DNA of 64,000 bases from contig NZ_CP060404.1 of the NCBI RefSeq assembly GCF_014295035.1, positions 910,001 to 974,000 of the forward strand, written 5' to 3'. The first letter of the stretch is position 1, and each line of letters opens with the position of its first letter. Below are positions 9,423 through 17,905 of this stretch, piece by piece. Origin of the DNA: Streptomyces buecherae (GTDB lineage Bacteria; Actinomycetota; Actinomycetes; Streptomycetales; Streptomycetaceae). The position numbers were made by a program, and so were the translations under genes. The notes beneath the pieces are model-generated. The model saw only the letters and a program-made list of their open reading frames with translations, had not been told where the DNA came from and ran no database searches.

Positions 9423-9644
9423 GGGCAGGCGCTCCCTTGATGGCCCGGCAACTCGGCGGCGTCCGTCAGGGGTGACACTACTGCGGGTCTTCGCCGGTCG
9501 TTGGCGGGTACGCCCCCGGGGCGCCTGTGGCCCGGCGCGCCCGGAGCCCGCGCGCTCCGATGCCCACGCGCTCTAGGCCCGCTCGGGGCCCCACCGGCCC
9601 GGAGGGGTCATTCGGGCCGGCGGTCGACAGTATTGCGCCACTCG

Positions 9645-9660
9645 CTTAGGCTCGCCTAAG
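9645..9660. promoter_or_regulatory. Iron box (DmdR/IdeR-type operator)
   Basis: CTTAGGCTCGCCTAAG is an inverted repeat with 7-bp arms. Its core matches 12 of 14 positions of the right part of the iron-box consensus TWAGGTTAGSCTWACCTWA. It is 190 bp upstream of the first FecCD permease in a 430-bp gene-free stretch (9423-9851) and is expected to bind an iron-loaded DmdR/IdeR repressor. The rest of the stretch shows no gene. Confidence 0.8.
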
Positions 9661-9851
9661 TTTAGTTGGCTCGCCCCGTCGGCGTGCTCGTTCCCCCTGC
9701 CCTCTCGCGGGTGGCGGGCTGAACACGGGCCCACTCCGCACGGCTTCGCCGGGCGGGCCAGCGCGCGAACGGTGGCGTGTCCCCGCCCGGTCAGGGCGGC
9801 GGGCGCCCAACTGGCGGGGCCCGGCAGACCGAAGGAACGACGAACCTCGAC

Positions 9852-10910
9852 ATGAGCACGACGACAGTGGAGCGCCCCGCTCCCAGCGGCCTCACGGCCG
9901 CCCGCCGACGGCGGAGCGTGGGCCTGGGCGCGCTGGTGGTGGTCCTCGTCGTCGCCGCGGGGCTCTCGTTGGCGGTCGGCGCACGCGCGCTCAGTCCCGC
10001 CGAGGTCTGGCACGGGCTGTTCGGGTCGCCCGACGCCGATCAGCGGCTCACCGAGATCAGGCTCATCATGCGCACCGTGCGGGTCCCCCGGACGGTGCTC
10101 GCGGTCGTGGCGGGTCTCGCGCTGGGGGTGGGCGGGGCGCTGATCCAGGGGTACACGCGCAACCCCATCGCCGACACGGGCCTGCTGGGGGTGAACGCCG
10201 GCGCCTCGTTCGCGGTGGTGACGGTGATCGCGGTGTTCGGGTTCACCGACCCGCTCCAGTACGTCTGGTTCGCCTTCGCCGGGGCGGCGGTCGCCGGCGT
10301 CATCGTCTTCGGCCTGGCGAGCATCGGCCGCGGGGCGGGCAACCCCCTGACACTCGTCCTGGCCGGACAGGGCATCACCGTCTTCCTCACCGCGATGACC
10401 ACGGGCATCGCGCTGTCCGACCAGACGTCGCTGAACGCGCTGCGGTTCTGGAACTCGGGCTCGGTGGCCGGCGTCGGATTCGACGTCATCTGGCCGGTGG
10501 CCGGGTGCGTGGCCGCCGGCCTGGTGCTGGCGGCGATCACCCTGCCCGCCCTCAACCTGCTCAACCTGGGTGAGGACGTGGCGCGGGGGCTCGGGGTGAA
10601 CATCGCGGCGAGCCGGACCCTCGGCATCGTGGCCATCACCCTGCTCGCGGGGGCGGCCACGGCGGCGTGCGGACCCATCGCGTTCCTCGGCCTGATGGTG
10701 GCCCACGTGGCGCGGTACCTGACCGGCCCGGACTACCGCTGGCTGGTGCCGTACGCGGGTGTGCTCGGCGCCGTCGTCCTGCTGGTCTGCGACATCGTGG
10801 GGCGCCTGGTGGTACGGCCGGGCGAGTTGGACGCGGGGGTGGTGGTCGCCCTCCTCGGCGCCCCGTTCTTCGCGGTGTTGGTGTGGCGAGGGAAGTTCAA
10901 GAGCGCATGA
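9852..10910 (+). CDS. FecCD-family siderophore ABC permease, subunit 1
   Basis: A 352-residue permease of the FecCD family, which forms a heterodimeric channel for ferric-siderophore import. It has about nine to ten membrane helices; family motifs include VRVPRTVLAVVAGLALGVGGALIQGYTRNPIADTG (residues about 75-110) and, near the end, ACGPIAFLGLMVAHVAR and the conserved RPGELDAGVVVALLGAPFF. The ATG at 9852 is chosen because upstream codons look non-coding. Its stop overlaps the next permease start (ATGA), so the two are translationally coupled. Expression is likely iron-repressed through the upstream iron box. Confidence 0.92.
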   Translation: MSTTTVERPAPSGLTAARRRRSVGLGALVVVLVVAAGLSLAVGARALSPAEVWHGLFGSPDADQRLTEIRLIMRTVRVPRTVLAVVAGLALGVGGALIQGYTRNPIADTGLLGVNAGASFAVVTVIAVFGFTDPLQYVWFAFAGAAVAGVIVFGLASIGRGAGNPLTLVLAGQGITVFLTAMTTGIALSDQTSLNALRFWNSGSVAGVGFDVIWPVAGCVAAGLVLAAITLPALNLLNLGEDVARGLGVNIAASRTLGIVAITLLAGAATAACGPIAFLGLMVAHVARYLTGPDYRWLVPYAGVLGAVVLLVCDIVGRLVVRPGELDAGVVVALLGAPFFAVLVWRGKFKSA

Positions 10911-11971
10911 ACGCGGCAGACGTGAAGACATCGGTGGCGCCGGGCGTGCGGCTCGGCCCCCTCTCGTTCGTGTGGCGGCCCTGGCTCGTACTGGTGACGC
11001 TGGTGCTGGCGGCGGCGACGTTCCTGCTGTTCTGCCTGTCCATCAGCGTCGGGGACTTCGCCATCAGCCTCCCCCGGGTGATCGCCACCGTCTTCGGTCG
11101 GGGCGAACAGATCGACGAGTTCGTGGTCATGGACCTGCGCATGCCGCGCGCCCTGGCCGGGGTCGTGGTGGGGATCGCGCTGGGGGTCTCCGGGGCGATC
11201 CTCCAGTCACTCGCGCGCAACCCGCTCGCCAGCCCGGACGTGCTGGGCATCACCGGCGGGGCCAGCGCGGTCGCGGTGTTCCTGGTGACGGTCTCCGGCG
11301 GCACCACGGCCGCGGTCGTCAGCTCGGTCGGCCTGTCGGCGGCGGCGCTCGCCGGCGGCCTCGGCACCGGGCTGCTCGTGTACTTCCTGGCCTGGCGGCG
11401 CGGGATCGACGGCCTCCGGCTCATCCTCATCGGCATCTCGGTGAGCGCCGTCATGGAGGCGGTGACGACCTGGCTGCTCGCCTCGGCAGACATCAGGGAC
11501 GTGGCCAAGGCCCAGGCGTGGTTGGTCGGCTCGTTGGACAACCGCTCCTGGAGCGAGGTGCGGGTGGCGCTGTGGTGCACGCTCGTGCTGTGCGTCGTCG
11601 TGGCCGCGGTCGCCTTCCAGTTCAAGCCGATGCACCTGGGCGACGAGGTCGCCGCCGGCCTGGGCGTGCGGTACGGGCGGGTGCGGGCCGTCCTGATGTT
11701 GTGCGCGGTCCTGTTGGCCGCCGCCGCGGTGAGCGCGGCGGGACCGGTCCCGTTCGTCGCGCTGGTGGCGCCCCAGGTGGCGATGCGGCTGGCGCGCTGC
11801 CCGACGCCGCCGATGGTGGCCTCCGGCCTGGTGGGCGCGCTGCTGCTGATCGGAGCCGACCTGGTCGCGCGCACGGCCCTGCCGATCTCGCTCCCGGTGG
11901 GCGTGGTCACCGCCGCGATCGGCGGCCCGTTCCTCGTCTACCTGCTCGTACGGGCGAACCTCAGATCATGA
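10907..11971 (+). CDS. FecCD-family siderophore ABC permease, subunit 2
   Basis: A 354-residue partner permease. It shows the FecCD motifs LRMPRALAGVVVGIALGVSG, ARNPLASPDVLGITGGAS, SAAGPVPFVALVAPQVAMR and a C-terminal LPVGVVTAAIGGPFLVYLL segment. The N terminus (about 30 residues) is cytoplasmic. Start ATG at 10907 overlaps the stop of subunit 1; its own stop overlaps the ATPase start (ATGA at 11968). Three coupled genes imply strict stoichiometry of the importer (two permeases plus an ATPase dimer). Confidence 0.92.
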   Translation: MNAADVKTSVAPGVRLGPLSFVWRPWLVLVTLVLAAATFLLFCLSISVGDFAISLPRVIATVFGRGEQIDEFVVMDLRMPRALAGVVVGIALGVSGAILQSLARNPLASPDVLGITGGASAVAVFLVTVSGGTTAAVVSSVGLSAAALAGGLGTGLLVYFLAWRRGIDGLRLILIGISVSAVMEAVTTWLLASADIRDVAKAQAWLVGSLDNRSWSEVRVALWCTLVLCVVVAAVAFQFKPMHLGDEVAAGLGVRYGRVRAVLMLCAVLLAAAAVSAAGPVPFVALVAPQVAMRLARCPTPPMVASGLVGALLLIGADLVARTALPISLPVGVVTAAIGGPFLVYLLVRANLRS

Positions 11972-12849
11972 CAAGCGGCAATGGCGAAGCTCAGCAAGGG
12001 GGGCTTGTGGACGCTCAGTTCGGCACCACGACCGAGTCCGGCGCCGGGGGCGCCGTGCGGTTGGCCGCCAGGGACATCACGGTCGGGTACGGCGGCCAGA
12101 CGGTCATCGACGGCCTGGACGTGGCGATCCCGCCCGGCGTGGTCACCACGATCATCGGGCCCAACGGGTGCGGGAAGTCGACCCTGTTGCGCACCCTGAC
12201 GCGGCTGCTCAAGCCGGCCAGGGGGGCGGTCGTGCTGGACGGCGAGGACATCGCCAGGCTCAGGACCAGGGACGTGGCGAAGAAGCTCGGCCTGCTGCCG
12301 CAGGCGCCGGTCGCGCCGGAGGGACTGACGGTGTCCGACCTGGTCGCCAGGGGGCGGCACCCGCACCAGAGTTGGCTGCGGCAGTGGTCGTCGGACGACG
12401 CGGACATCGTGGAGAAGGCGCTGGCCATGACCGGGGTGTCCGAGTTGGCGCAGCGCCCGATCGACTCGCTGTCCGGCGGGCAGCGCCAGCGCGTCTGGAT
12501 CTCGATGACCCTGGCCCAGGGCACCGATCTGCTGCTGCTCGACGAGCCGACCACCTACCTGGACCTGGCGCACGCGATCGACGTGCTCGACCTGGTGGAC
12601 GACCTGCACGAGTCCGGGTGCACCGTGGTCATGGTGTTGCACGACCTCAACCTGGCCACGCGCTACAGCGACCACCTCATCGTGATGCGGGCGGGCTCGA
12701 TCCTGGCGCAGGGGACCCCACGGGAGGTGATCACCGCCGAACTCCTGGAGGAGGCGTTCGGGTTGCGCGCCAAGGTGATCGACGACCCGGTGGGCGACCG
12801 GCCGCTCATCGTGCCGATAGGCCGTACGCACGTCCGGCTCGATCCGTAG
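11968..12849 (+). CDS. Iron-siderophore ABC importer ATPase (FepC-like)
   Basis: A 293-residue ATPase that energises the two FecCD permeases. Walker A GPNGCGKST, Q-loop LLPQAP, signature LSGGQRQR and Walker B LLLLDEPTTYLDLAH are all intact, and HDLNLATRYSDH holds the switch His; the 'TYLDLAHQ'-like D-loop is typical of FepC/FhuC ATPases. About 30 residues before the core are variable; a GTG at 12006 is an alternative start. Followed by a 244-bp gap holding a second iron box before the binding-protein gene. Confidence 0.92.
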   Translation: MTSGNGEAQQGGLVDAQFGTTTESGAGGAVRLAARDITVGYGGQTVIDGLDVAIPPGVVTTIIGPNGCGKSTLLRTLTRLLKPARGAVVLDGEDIARLRTRDVAKKLGLLPQAPVAPEGLTVSDLVARGRHPHQSWLRQWSSDDADIVEKALAMTGVSELAQRPIDSLSGGQRQRVWISMTLAQGTDLLLLDEPTTYLDLAHAIDVLDLVDDLHESGCTVVMVLHDLNLATRYSDHLIVMRAGSILAQGTPREVITAELLEEAFGLRAKVIDDPVGDRPLIVPIGRTHVRLDP

Positions 12850-13007
12850 GCCCGGCGCGCGGCAGACCGCACCCCGGCGGCCGGGCGCGCGAACCAGCCA
12901 CCCGTACGACCGCCGCCGGCGGCCCATCCACGCCGACCGCCACCGGACTTGGCCTGGCCACGGGCCGGAACGAGCCCCCTGGGCGGGCCGACAGCGGAGG
13001 GCACCCG

Positions 13008-13026
13008 TTAGGCTAGGCTGGCCTAA
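13008..13026. promoter_or_regulatory. Iron box upstream of the siderophore-binding protein
   Basis: TTAGGCTAGGCTGGCCTAA matches the 19-bp iron-box consensus TWAGGTTAGSCTWACCTWA at 16 of 19 positions. It lies 67 bp upstream of the binding-protein start, the usual place for iron-dependent DmdR/IdeR repression. It indicates a separate iron-regulated promoter for the binding protein and the ABC pair downstream. Confidence 0.88.
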
Positions 13027-13093
13027 ATTAACGGCATATCGTATGGCCGCCCCGCGGGGTCGCCGTGGACAGTGCGAAAGCAAGGGATGACGC

Positions 13094-14143
13094 ATGCCTT
13101 TCCCCCGAACGATGCTGGCAGGCCCACGGCGGCGGATAGCGGCGGCGCTGTCGGCCGCGGCCCTCGGCGTCACCCTTCTCGCGGGATGCGGTTCCGACAC
13201 CTCGGACAAGGAGAGCGACGCCGGCCCGGCGGCCGGTGGCGGCACCTTCCCGGTCACCGTGGAGCACGCCTTCGGGTCCACGGAGATCACCAAGGCCCCG
13301 CGCCGCGTCGTGACCGTGGGCTACACGGACGACCAGGCCGTCCTGGCGCTCGGCGTCAAGCCGGTCGGCATGGTCGACCAGTACCCGAACCCGGCGGGCA
13401 AGTCCCCCGACATCAACACCCAGTGGCCGTGGGTGAAGGACAAGTGGGGCGACACCCGCCCCGAGGTCATCATGGAGAACGGCGACTCGGGCCCCAACTA
13501 CGAGAAGATCGCCTCGCTCCGGCCCGACCTGATCATCGCCGTCTACTCGGAGATCGACAAGGCCGCCTACGACAAGCTCTCCAGCATCGCCCGCACGGTG
13601 GCCCGCACCAAGGGCGAGAAGGAGCCGTTCAGCGCCCCGTGGCAGGACAACGCGGTGCACATCGCCAAGGCGCTCGGCAAGGAGGACGAGGGCACCAAGC
13701 TGGTACGGGGCATCGAGGGCAAGCTCAGCGCGGCGAAGAAGGCACACCCGGAGTTCGCGAACCAGAAGGCCGTCGTGATGTCCTGGTACAAGGACTCGGT
13801 GGCCCCCTTCACCTCCACCGACGTGCGCGGACGACTGGTGACGGGCACCGGCTTCACGTACCAGACCGAGATCGACAAGATCGCCGGCGGTAGCTTCTCC
13901 ACCGTGCTCTCCCCCGAGCGCATCGACCTGGTGAACGTCGACCGCATCTTCGTCATCAACGACAAGGCCGACACCGAGGCGCTCAAGAAGTTCAAGCTGT
14001 TCGCCAACCTGCCCGCCGTCAAGCAGAACAAGGTGTCGTACCTGTTGGACAGCGAGGGCCCGGCGGTCGGTGCCGCCATGTCCCAGGGCACGCTGCTGTC
14101 CCTGCCGTACGCGATCGACGAGCTCGTCAAGTCGGTCAAGTAG
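13094..14143 (+). CDS. Iron-siderophore ABC substrate-binding lipoprotein
   Basis: A 349-residue lipoprotein with a signal peptide and lipobox LLAGC at about residues 28-32, so it is anchored outside the membrane. The mature part has the type III periplasmic-binding (FepB/FhuD) pattern: two lobes joined by a long helix, RRVVTVGYTDDQAVLALGVKPVGM near the start, and LRPDLIIAVYSEIDKAAYDKLSSIA in the middle. It should deliver a ferric siderophore to the FecCD permease pair encoded just upstream. The siderophore cannot be named. A 46-bp gap separates it from the exporter-fold ABC pair on the same strand, suggesting one transcript driven from the iron box at 13008. Confidence 0.9.
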   Translation: MPFPRTMLAGPRRRIAAALSAAALGVTLLAGCGSDTSDKESDAGPAAGGGTFPVTVEHAFGSTEITKAPRRVVTVGYTDDQAVLALGVKPVGMVDQYPNPAGKSPDINTQWPWVKDKWGDTRPEVIMENGDSGPNYEKIASLRPDLIIAVYSEIDKAAYDKLSSIARTVARTKGEKEPFSAPWQDNAVHIAKALGKEDEGTKLVRGIEGKLSAAKKAHPEFANQKAVVMSWYKDSVAPFTSTDVRGRLVTGTGFTYQTEIDKIAGGSFSTVLSPERIDLVNVDRIFVINDKADTEALKKFKLFANLPAVKQNKVSYLLDSEGPAVGAAMSQGTLLSLPYAIDELVKSVK

Positions 14144-14189
14144 GGATGGCACGCCAACCCCTGGGCCGCCGGCCCGGCCCGGTGCGGGG

Positions 14190-15977
14190 ATGACCGGCGC
14201 CGACCCCGGTGTCGCCGCGGCGACGCTGCGTACGGCGAGCGGGCGCGAGGCCACCCGTTGGGTGGCGGCGCACTGCCGACAGATCCCGTGGCTGACGGCC
14301 GCGACCGCTGCCACCACGGTGGCCGGGGCCGCGCTCCAGGTGCTGCCGCTGCTCCTGCTGGGCCGGGTGGTGGACGGGGTGGTGGCCGAGGAGTCCCGCT
14401 CGGTGCTGGTCACGGTCGGGGGCCTGATGGTGGCCGCCGCGCTGCTCGGCGCGGCGGCCACGGCCGCCTCGACCTACCTGATCGGGCGGTTGGGCGCCGA
14501 TCTGCTCGCCCACCTACGTGAGGGCGCTGTCCGCGCGGTGCTCGGGATGCCGAGCGCGCGCGTCGAACAGGTCGGCCGGGGCGACGTGCTCTCCCGCGTC
14601 GGCGACGACGTGGCCATCCTGTCCAAGGGCATCCGCACGGCCGTGCCCACGGTGTTCTCGGCCGGCGTGCTGGTCACCATCGCCACCGTGGGCATGTTCG
14701 GGTTGGACTGGCGACTCGGCCTGGCCGGCGCCGCCGCGCTGCCCGCCTACGCCCTGGCCCTGCGCTGGTACCTGCCCCGCTCCGCGCCGCTCTACCGGCA
14801 GCAGCGGATGGCCCAGGCCGACCGCGCGCAGGCGTTGATCAGCGGCCTGAACGGGATCGACACGGTCCGCGCGTACCGCCTTGAGGACGCCGTCCGCGAG
14901 GAGGTGACCCGCGCGTCGTGGCGGGTGCGCGACCTCGGCGTCGAGGTGTTCCGCTTCTTCGGCCGGTTCGTCGGCCGGGAGAACCGCGCCGAGTTCATCG
15001 GCCTCACGCTGATCGTGGTGGTGGGTTACGCCCTGCTGGAGGCCGACGCGGCCAGCCTGGGCGAGGTGTCGGCGGCCCCGCTGGTCTTCCACCGGCTCTT
15101 CACTCCGCTGGGCGCCATCATGTTCACCTTCGACGAGGCGCAGAAGTCGGGCGCCAGCCTGACCCGCCTGGTCGGAGTGGTCAAGGAGCCCGCGGCGGAC
15201 CGGTTGGTGGGTCACGCCGCACTCGCGCCCGCCGACGCCGGGCCCCAGCCGGTGACGGTACGCGGGCTGACCTTCCGCTACCCCGACACGGAACAGCCGG
15301 TGCTGCGCGAGGTGAACCTGACCATCCCGGCGGGCGGTTCGCTCGCCCTGGTGGGGGCGACGGGCGCGGGCAAGTCGACACTGGCCGCGCTGGTCGCGGG
15401 CATCGGCACCCCGCAGCACGGTTCGGTGCGCGTCGGACCGTACGACCTGGCCGAGTTGGACGAGGCGGGGGCGCGGGCGCTGGTGAGCATCCTGACGCAG
15501 GAGACGCACGTGTTCTCGGGCACGCTCGCCGACGACCTGCGGCTCGCCGCGCCCGAGGCCAGCGAAGCCCGACTGCTGGCCGCCCTACGCACGGTCGGCG
15601 CCGACGGCTGGGTGGACCTCCTCCCCGACGGGCTGCACACCCTGGTCGGCGAGGGCGGCGAACGCCTCGACGGCACCAAGGTCGCCCAACTCGCCCTGGC
15701 CAAGCTGACGTTGAACGACTCCCCGGTGGTGGTGCTCGACGAGTCGACCGCCGAGGCCGGCAGCGAGGGCGCCGCCGGCCTTGAGCGGGCCGTACGGGCC
15801 GCGTGCGCCGGCCGCACCGCGCTGTTCGTCGCGCACCGGCTGACCCAGGCGATAGCGGCCGACCGGATCGCCGTCCTCGACGCGGGGCGCGTGGTGGAGG
15901 AGGGCACGCACGACGAGTTGGTGGCCCTGGGCGGCCAGTACGCGCGGCTGTGGCGCGCCTGGCGCGAGGGCGGCTAG
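14190..15977 (+). CDS. Exporter-fold ABC protein, subunit A (intact Walker A/B, degenerate signature)
   Basis: A 595-residue fusion of six membrane helices (residues about 25-310) and a nucleotide-binding domain (about 350-590). Walker A is GATGAGKST, the Q-loop Gln is in LTQETHVF, Walker B is VVVLDEST and the switch His is in FVAHRL, all intact. The signature, normally LSGGQ, reads LDGTK, and the D-loop (AEAGS) is also altered. The partner gene starts 107 bp downstream and has the opposite pattern. Such pairs near siderophore genes include IrtAB and YbtPQ, which are exporters by fold but import ferric siderophores. Export of a siderophore is the alternative. A GTG/ATG choice is clear: ATG 14190 has GGGG nearby. 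Confidence 0.88.
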   Translation: MTGADPGVAAATLRTASGREATRWVAAHCRQIPWLTAATAATTVAGAALQVLPLLLLGRVVDGVVAEESRSVLVTVGGLMVAAALLGAAATAASTYLIGRLGADLLAHLREGAVRAVLGMPSARVEQVGRGDVLSRVGDDVAILSKGIRTAVPTVFSAGVLVTIATVGMFGLDWRLGLAGAAALPAYALALRWYLPRSAPLYRQQRMAQADRAQALISGLNGIDTVRAYRLEDAVREEVTRASWRVRDLGVEVFRFFGRFVGRENRAEFIGLTLIVVVGYALLEADAASLGEVSAAPLVFHRLFTPLGAIMFTFDEAQKSGASLTRLVGVVKEPAADRLVGHAALAPADAGPQPVTVRGLTFRYPDTEQPVLREVNLTIPAGGSLALVGATGAGKSTLAALVAGIGTPQHGSVRVGPYDLAELDEAGARALVSILTQETHVFSGTLADDLRLAAPEASEARLLAALRTVGADGWVDLLPDGLHTLVGEGGERLDGTKVAQLALAKLTLNDSPVVVLDESTAEAGSEGAAGLERAVRAACAGRTALFVAHRLTQAIAADRIAVLDAGRVVEEGTHDELVALGGQYARLWRAWREGG

Positions 15978-16084
15978 GTGCGGCCCCCGCGCACAGCGCC
16001 ACCGAAGGCCGGGCCCGCCCGGTGGCCCGACGCCCGCACCCGACCCACACCGCGCACCCCGCACACCCTGGAGGCGATGGCCCC

Positions 16085-17788
16085 GTGCTGAAGACCGCTG
16101 CCCGCCGGCGGCCCCGACCCGGGGCGGACATCCTGCGGACCGCGCTGCGCCGCAACCTGGGCGCCATGGCCGGGGGCACCGTCCTGATGGGCCTGTACCA
16201 GGCGGGCGAGACGGCCTTCCCGATCGCGCTCGGCCTCATCGTCGAGCACGCGCTGCGGGACCGGAGCCCGGCCGCGCTCGGCCTGTCGATCGGCGCCCTC
16301 GCGGTGATCATCACGACGGTGTCGCTGTCGTGGCGGTTCGGGATGCGCGTCCTGCAGAAGGCCAACACGACCGAGGCCCACCACTGGCGCGTCCGGGTGG
16401 CCGGCTGCGGGCTCCAGCCAGTGGCCAGGGACGTGGACCTCAAGTCCGGCGAGGTGCTGACCATCGCCACCGAGGACGCCGACCAGACCGCCGACATCAT
16501 CGAGGTGGTGCCGCTGCTGGTCAGCTCCCTGGTCGCGGTGGCGGTCGCGGCCGTCGCGCTGGGCCTGGCCGACCCGCGACTGGGCCTGCTGGTGATCGTG
16601 GGCACCGTCGCGATCCTGTCGATCCTGGCCGTCATGTCGCAGCGGATCGGCGCCAGCACCCGGGAGCAGCAGACGCGGGTGGCGCGGGCGGGCGCCAAGG
16701 TCGCGGACCTCATCATCGGCCTGCGCCCGCTGCACGGCTTCGGCGGCAACCACGCGGCGTTCGCCTCCTACCGGAAGGTCAGCACCGACGCGCGGGAGCA
16801 GGCGATCACGGTCGCCAGGGTGCACGGCGCCTACGAGGGCGTGGCACTGGGCCTGAGCGCGGTCCTGGCCACCGCCGTCTCCCTGACGGCGGGCTGGCTG
16901 GCCTTCGGCGGCCAGATCACCATCGGGGAGCTGGTCATGGCGGTGGGCCTGGCGCAGTTCATCATGGAGCCGCTCAAGCTGTTCTCGGAGATGCCCAAGT
17001 ACGTGATGATCGCGCGCGCGTCGGCCGAGCGGATGGCGCTGGTGCTCACCGCGCCGCCGGCGATGGTGCCGGGCACCCGGCGCCCGGCCCCGGGTGGTGG
17101 GCTCGCCGTCGACGCCGTGCGCTACGGGTCGCTGCGCGGGCTGACGTTCGAGGTGCCGGCCGGCGACTTCGTGGCCATCGCCGCCTACCAGCCGCGCGCG
17201 GCGGCCGAGTTGGCGTCCGTCCTCGCGGTGCGCGTCGCGCCGGGGGCGTACGAGGGGGTGGTGCGGGTCGGCGGGCAGGCCCTCGCGGACCTCTCGATCG
17301 AGGCGGTCCGCGCGCACCTGCTGGTGAACCCGTACGACGGGGAGGTCTTCGCCGGCACCCTGCGTACGAACATCGACCCGTCGGGCACCAGCGCGTTGGT
17401 GGCCGAGGCCGTCGAGGCGTCCCTGCTGACGGACGTGGTGGCCCTGCACCGCGACGGCCTGGACTACGCGGTCCGCGATCGCGGGGCCAACCTCTCCGGC
17501 GGTCAGCGGCAGCGGCTGTCCCTGGCCCGCGCGCTCGCCGCCGACGCCGACATCCTGGTGCTGCACGACCCCACGACGGCCGTGGACGCGGTCACCGAGC
17601 AACTCATCGCGCGCAACCTGGCGCGGTCGCGCCGCGGCCGTACCACGATCGTCATCAGCGGTAGCCCGGCCCTCCTGGACGTCGCCGACCGCGTCCTGGT
17701 CCTGGACGACGGCGTCATCGCCGCCGAGGACACCCACCGCGCCCTGCTCGCCAACGACGCGCGGTACGCCGCGGCCGTCGCCCGCTGA
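16085..17788 (+). CDS. Exporter-fold ABC protein, subunit B (intact signature, degenerate Walker A/B)
   Basis: A 567-residue partner of the preceding gene: six membrane helices (about residues 20-300) then an ATPase domain. The signature NLSGGQRQRLSLARAL and D-loop AVDAVTE are canonical, but the Walker A region reads AAYQPRAAAEL with no P-loop Gly or Lys, the Q-loop Gln is Asn (LVNPYDG), Walker B reads ILVLHDP (Asp to His, Glu to Asp) and the switch His is lost (VISGSP). It can therefore supply a signature motif but is unlikely to bind nucleotide productively. GTG 16085 is chosen over an ATG at 16077 because GGAGG (16070-16074) is ten bases away. The gene ends before a 13-bp terminator hairpin. 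Confidence 0.88.
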   Translation: MLKTAARRRPRPGADILRTALRRNLGAMAGGTVLMGLYQAGETAFPIALGLIVEHALRDRSPAALGLSIGALAVIITTVSLSWRFGMRVLQKANTTEAHHWRVRVAGCGLQPVARDVDLKSGEVLTIATEDADQTADIIEVVPLLVSSLVAVAVAAVALGLADPRLGLLVIVGTVAILSILAVMSQRIGASTREQQTRVARAGAKVADLIIGLRPLHGFGGNHAAFASYRKVSTDAREQAITVARVHGAYEGVALGLSAVLATAVSLTAGWLAFGGQITIGELVMAVGLAQFIMEPLKLFSEMPKYVMIARASAERMALVLTAPPAMVPGTRRPAPGGGLAVDAVRYGSLRGLTFEVPAGDFVAIAAYQPRAAAELASVLAVRVAPGAYEGVVRVGGQALADLSIEAVRAHLLVNPYDGEVFAGTLRTNIDPSGTSALVAEAVEASLLTDVVALHRDGLDYAVRDRGANLSGGQRQRLSLARALAADADILVLHDPTTAVDAVTEQLIARNLARSRRGRTTIVISGSPALLDVADRVLVLDDGVIAAEDTHRALLANDARYAAAVAR

Positions 17789-17848
17789 CGTACCCGTGTT
17801 CCTCGGGGAGTTGGCCGGGCTTGGTCACCAGGGCCGCCGCGCGAGGGG

Positions 17849-17877
17849 CCCCGCCGCCACCGCGGGTGGCGGCGGGG
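17849..17877. terminator. Bidirectional terminator hairpin
   Basis: Arms 17849-17861 and 17865-17877 pair perfectly over 13 bp with a 3-nt loop. It lies between the ABC pair (+) and the alginate lyase gene (-), which converge here. Confidence 0.8.
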
Positions 17878-17905
17878 TGGTTCCCGCGAGCCGGCGGTCG
17901 GGCGG

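Noticed and set aside
15974..17737. 587-codon minus-strand frame opposite the ABC subunit B gene
   Set aside because: It is a shadow of the transporter gene on the other strand.
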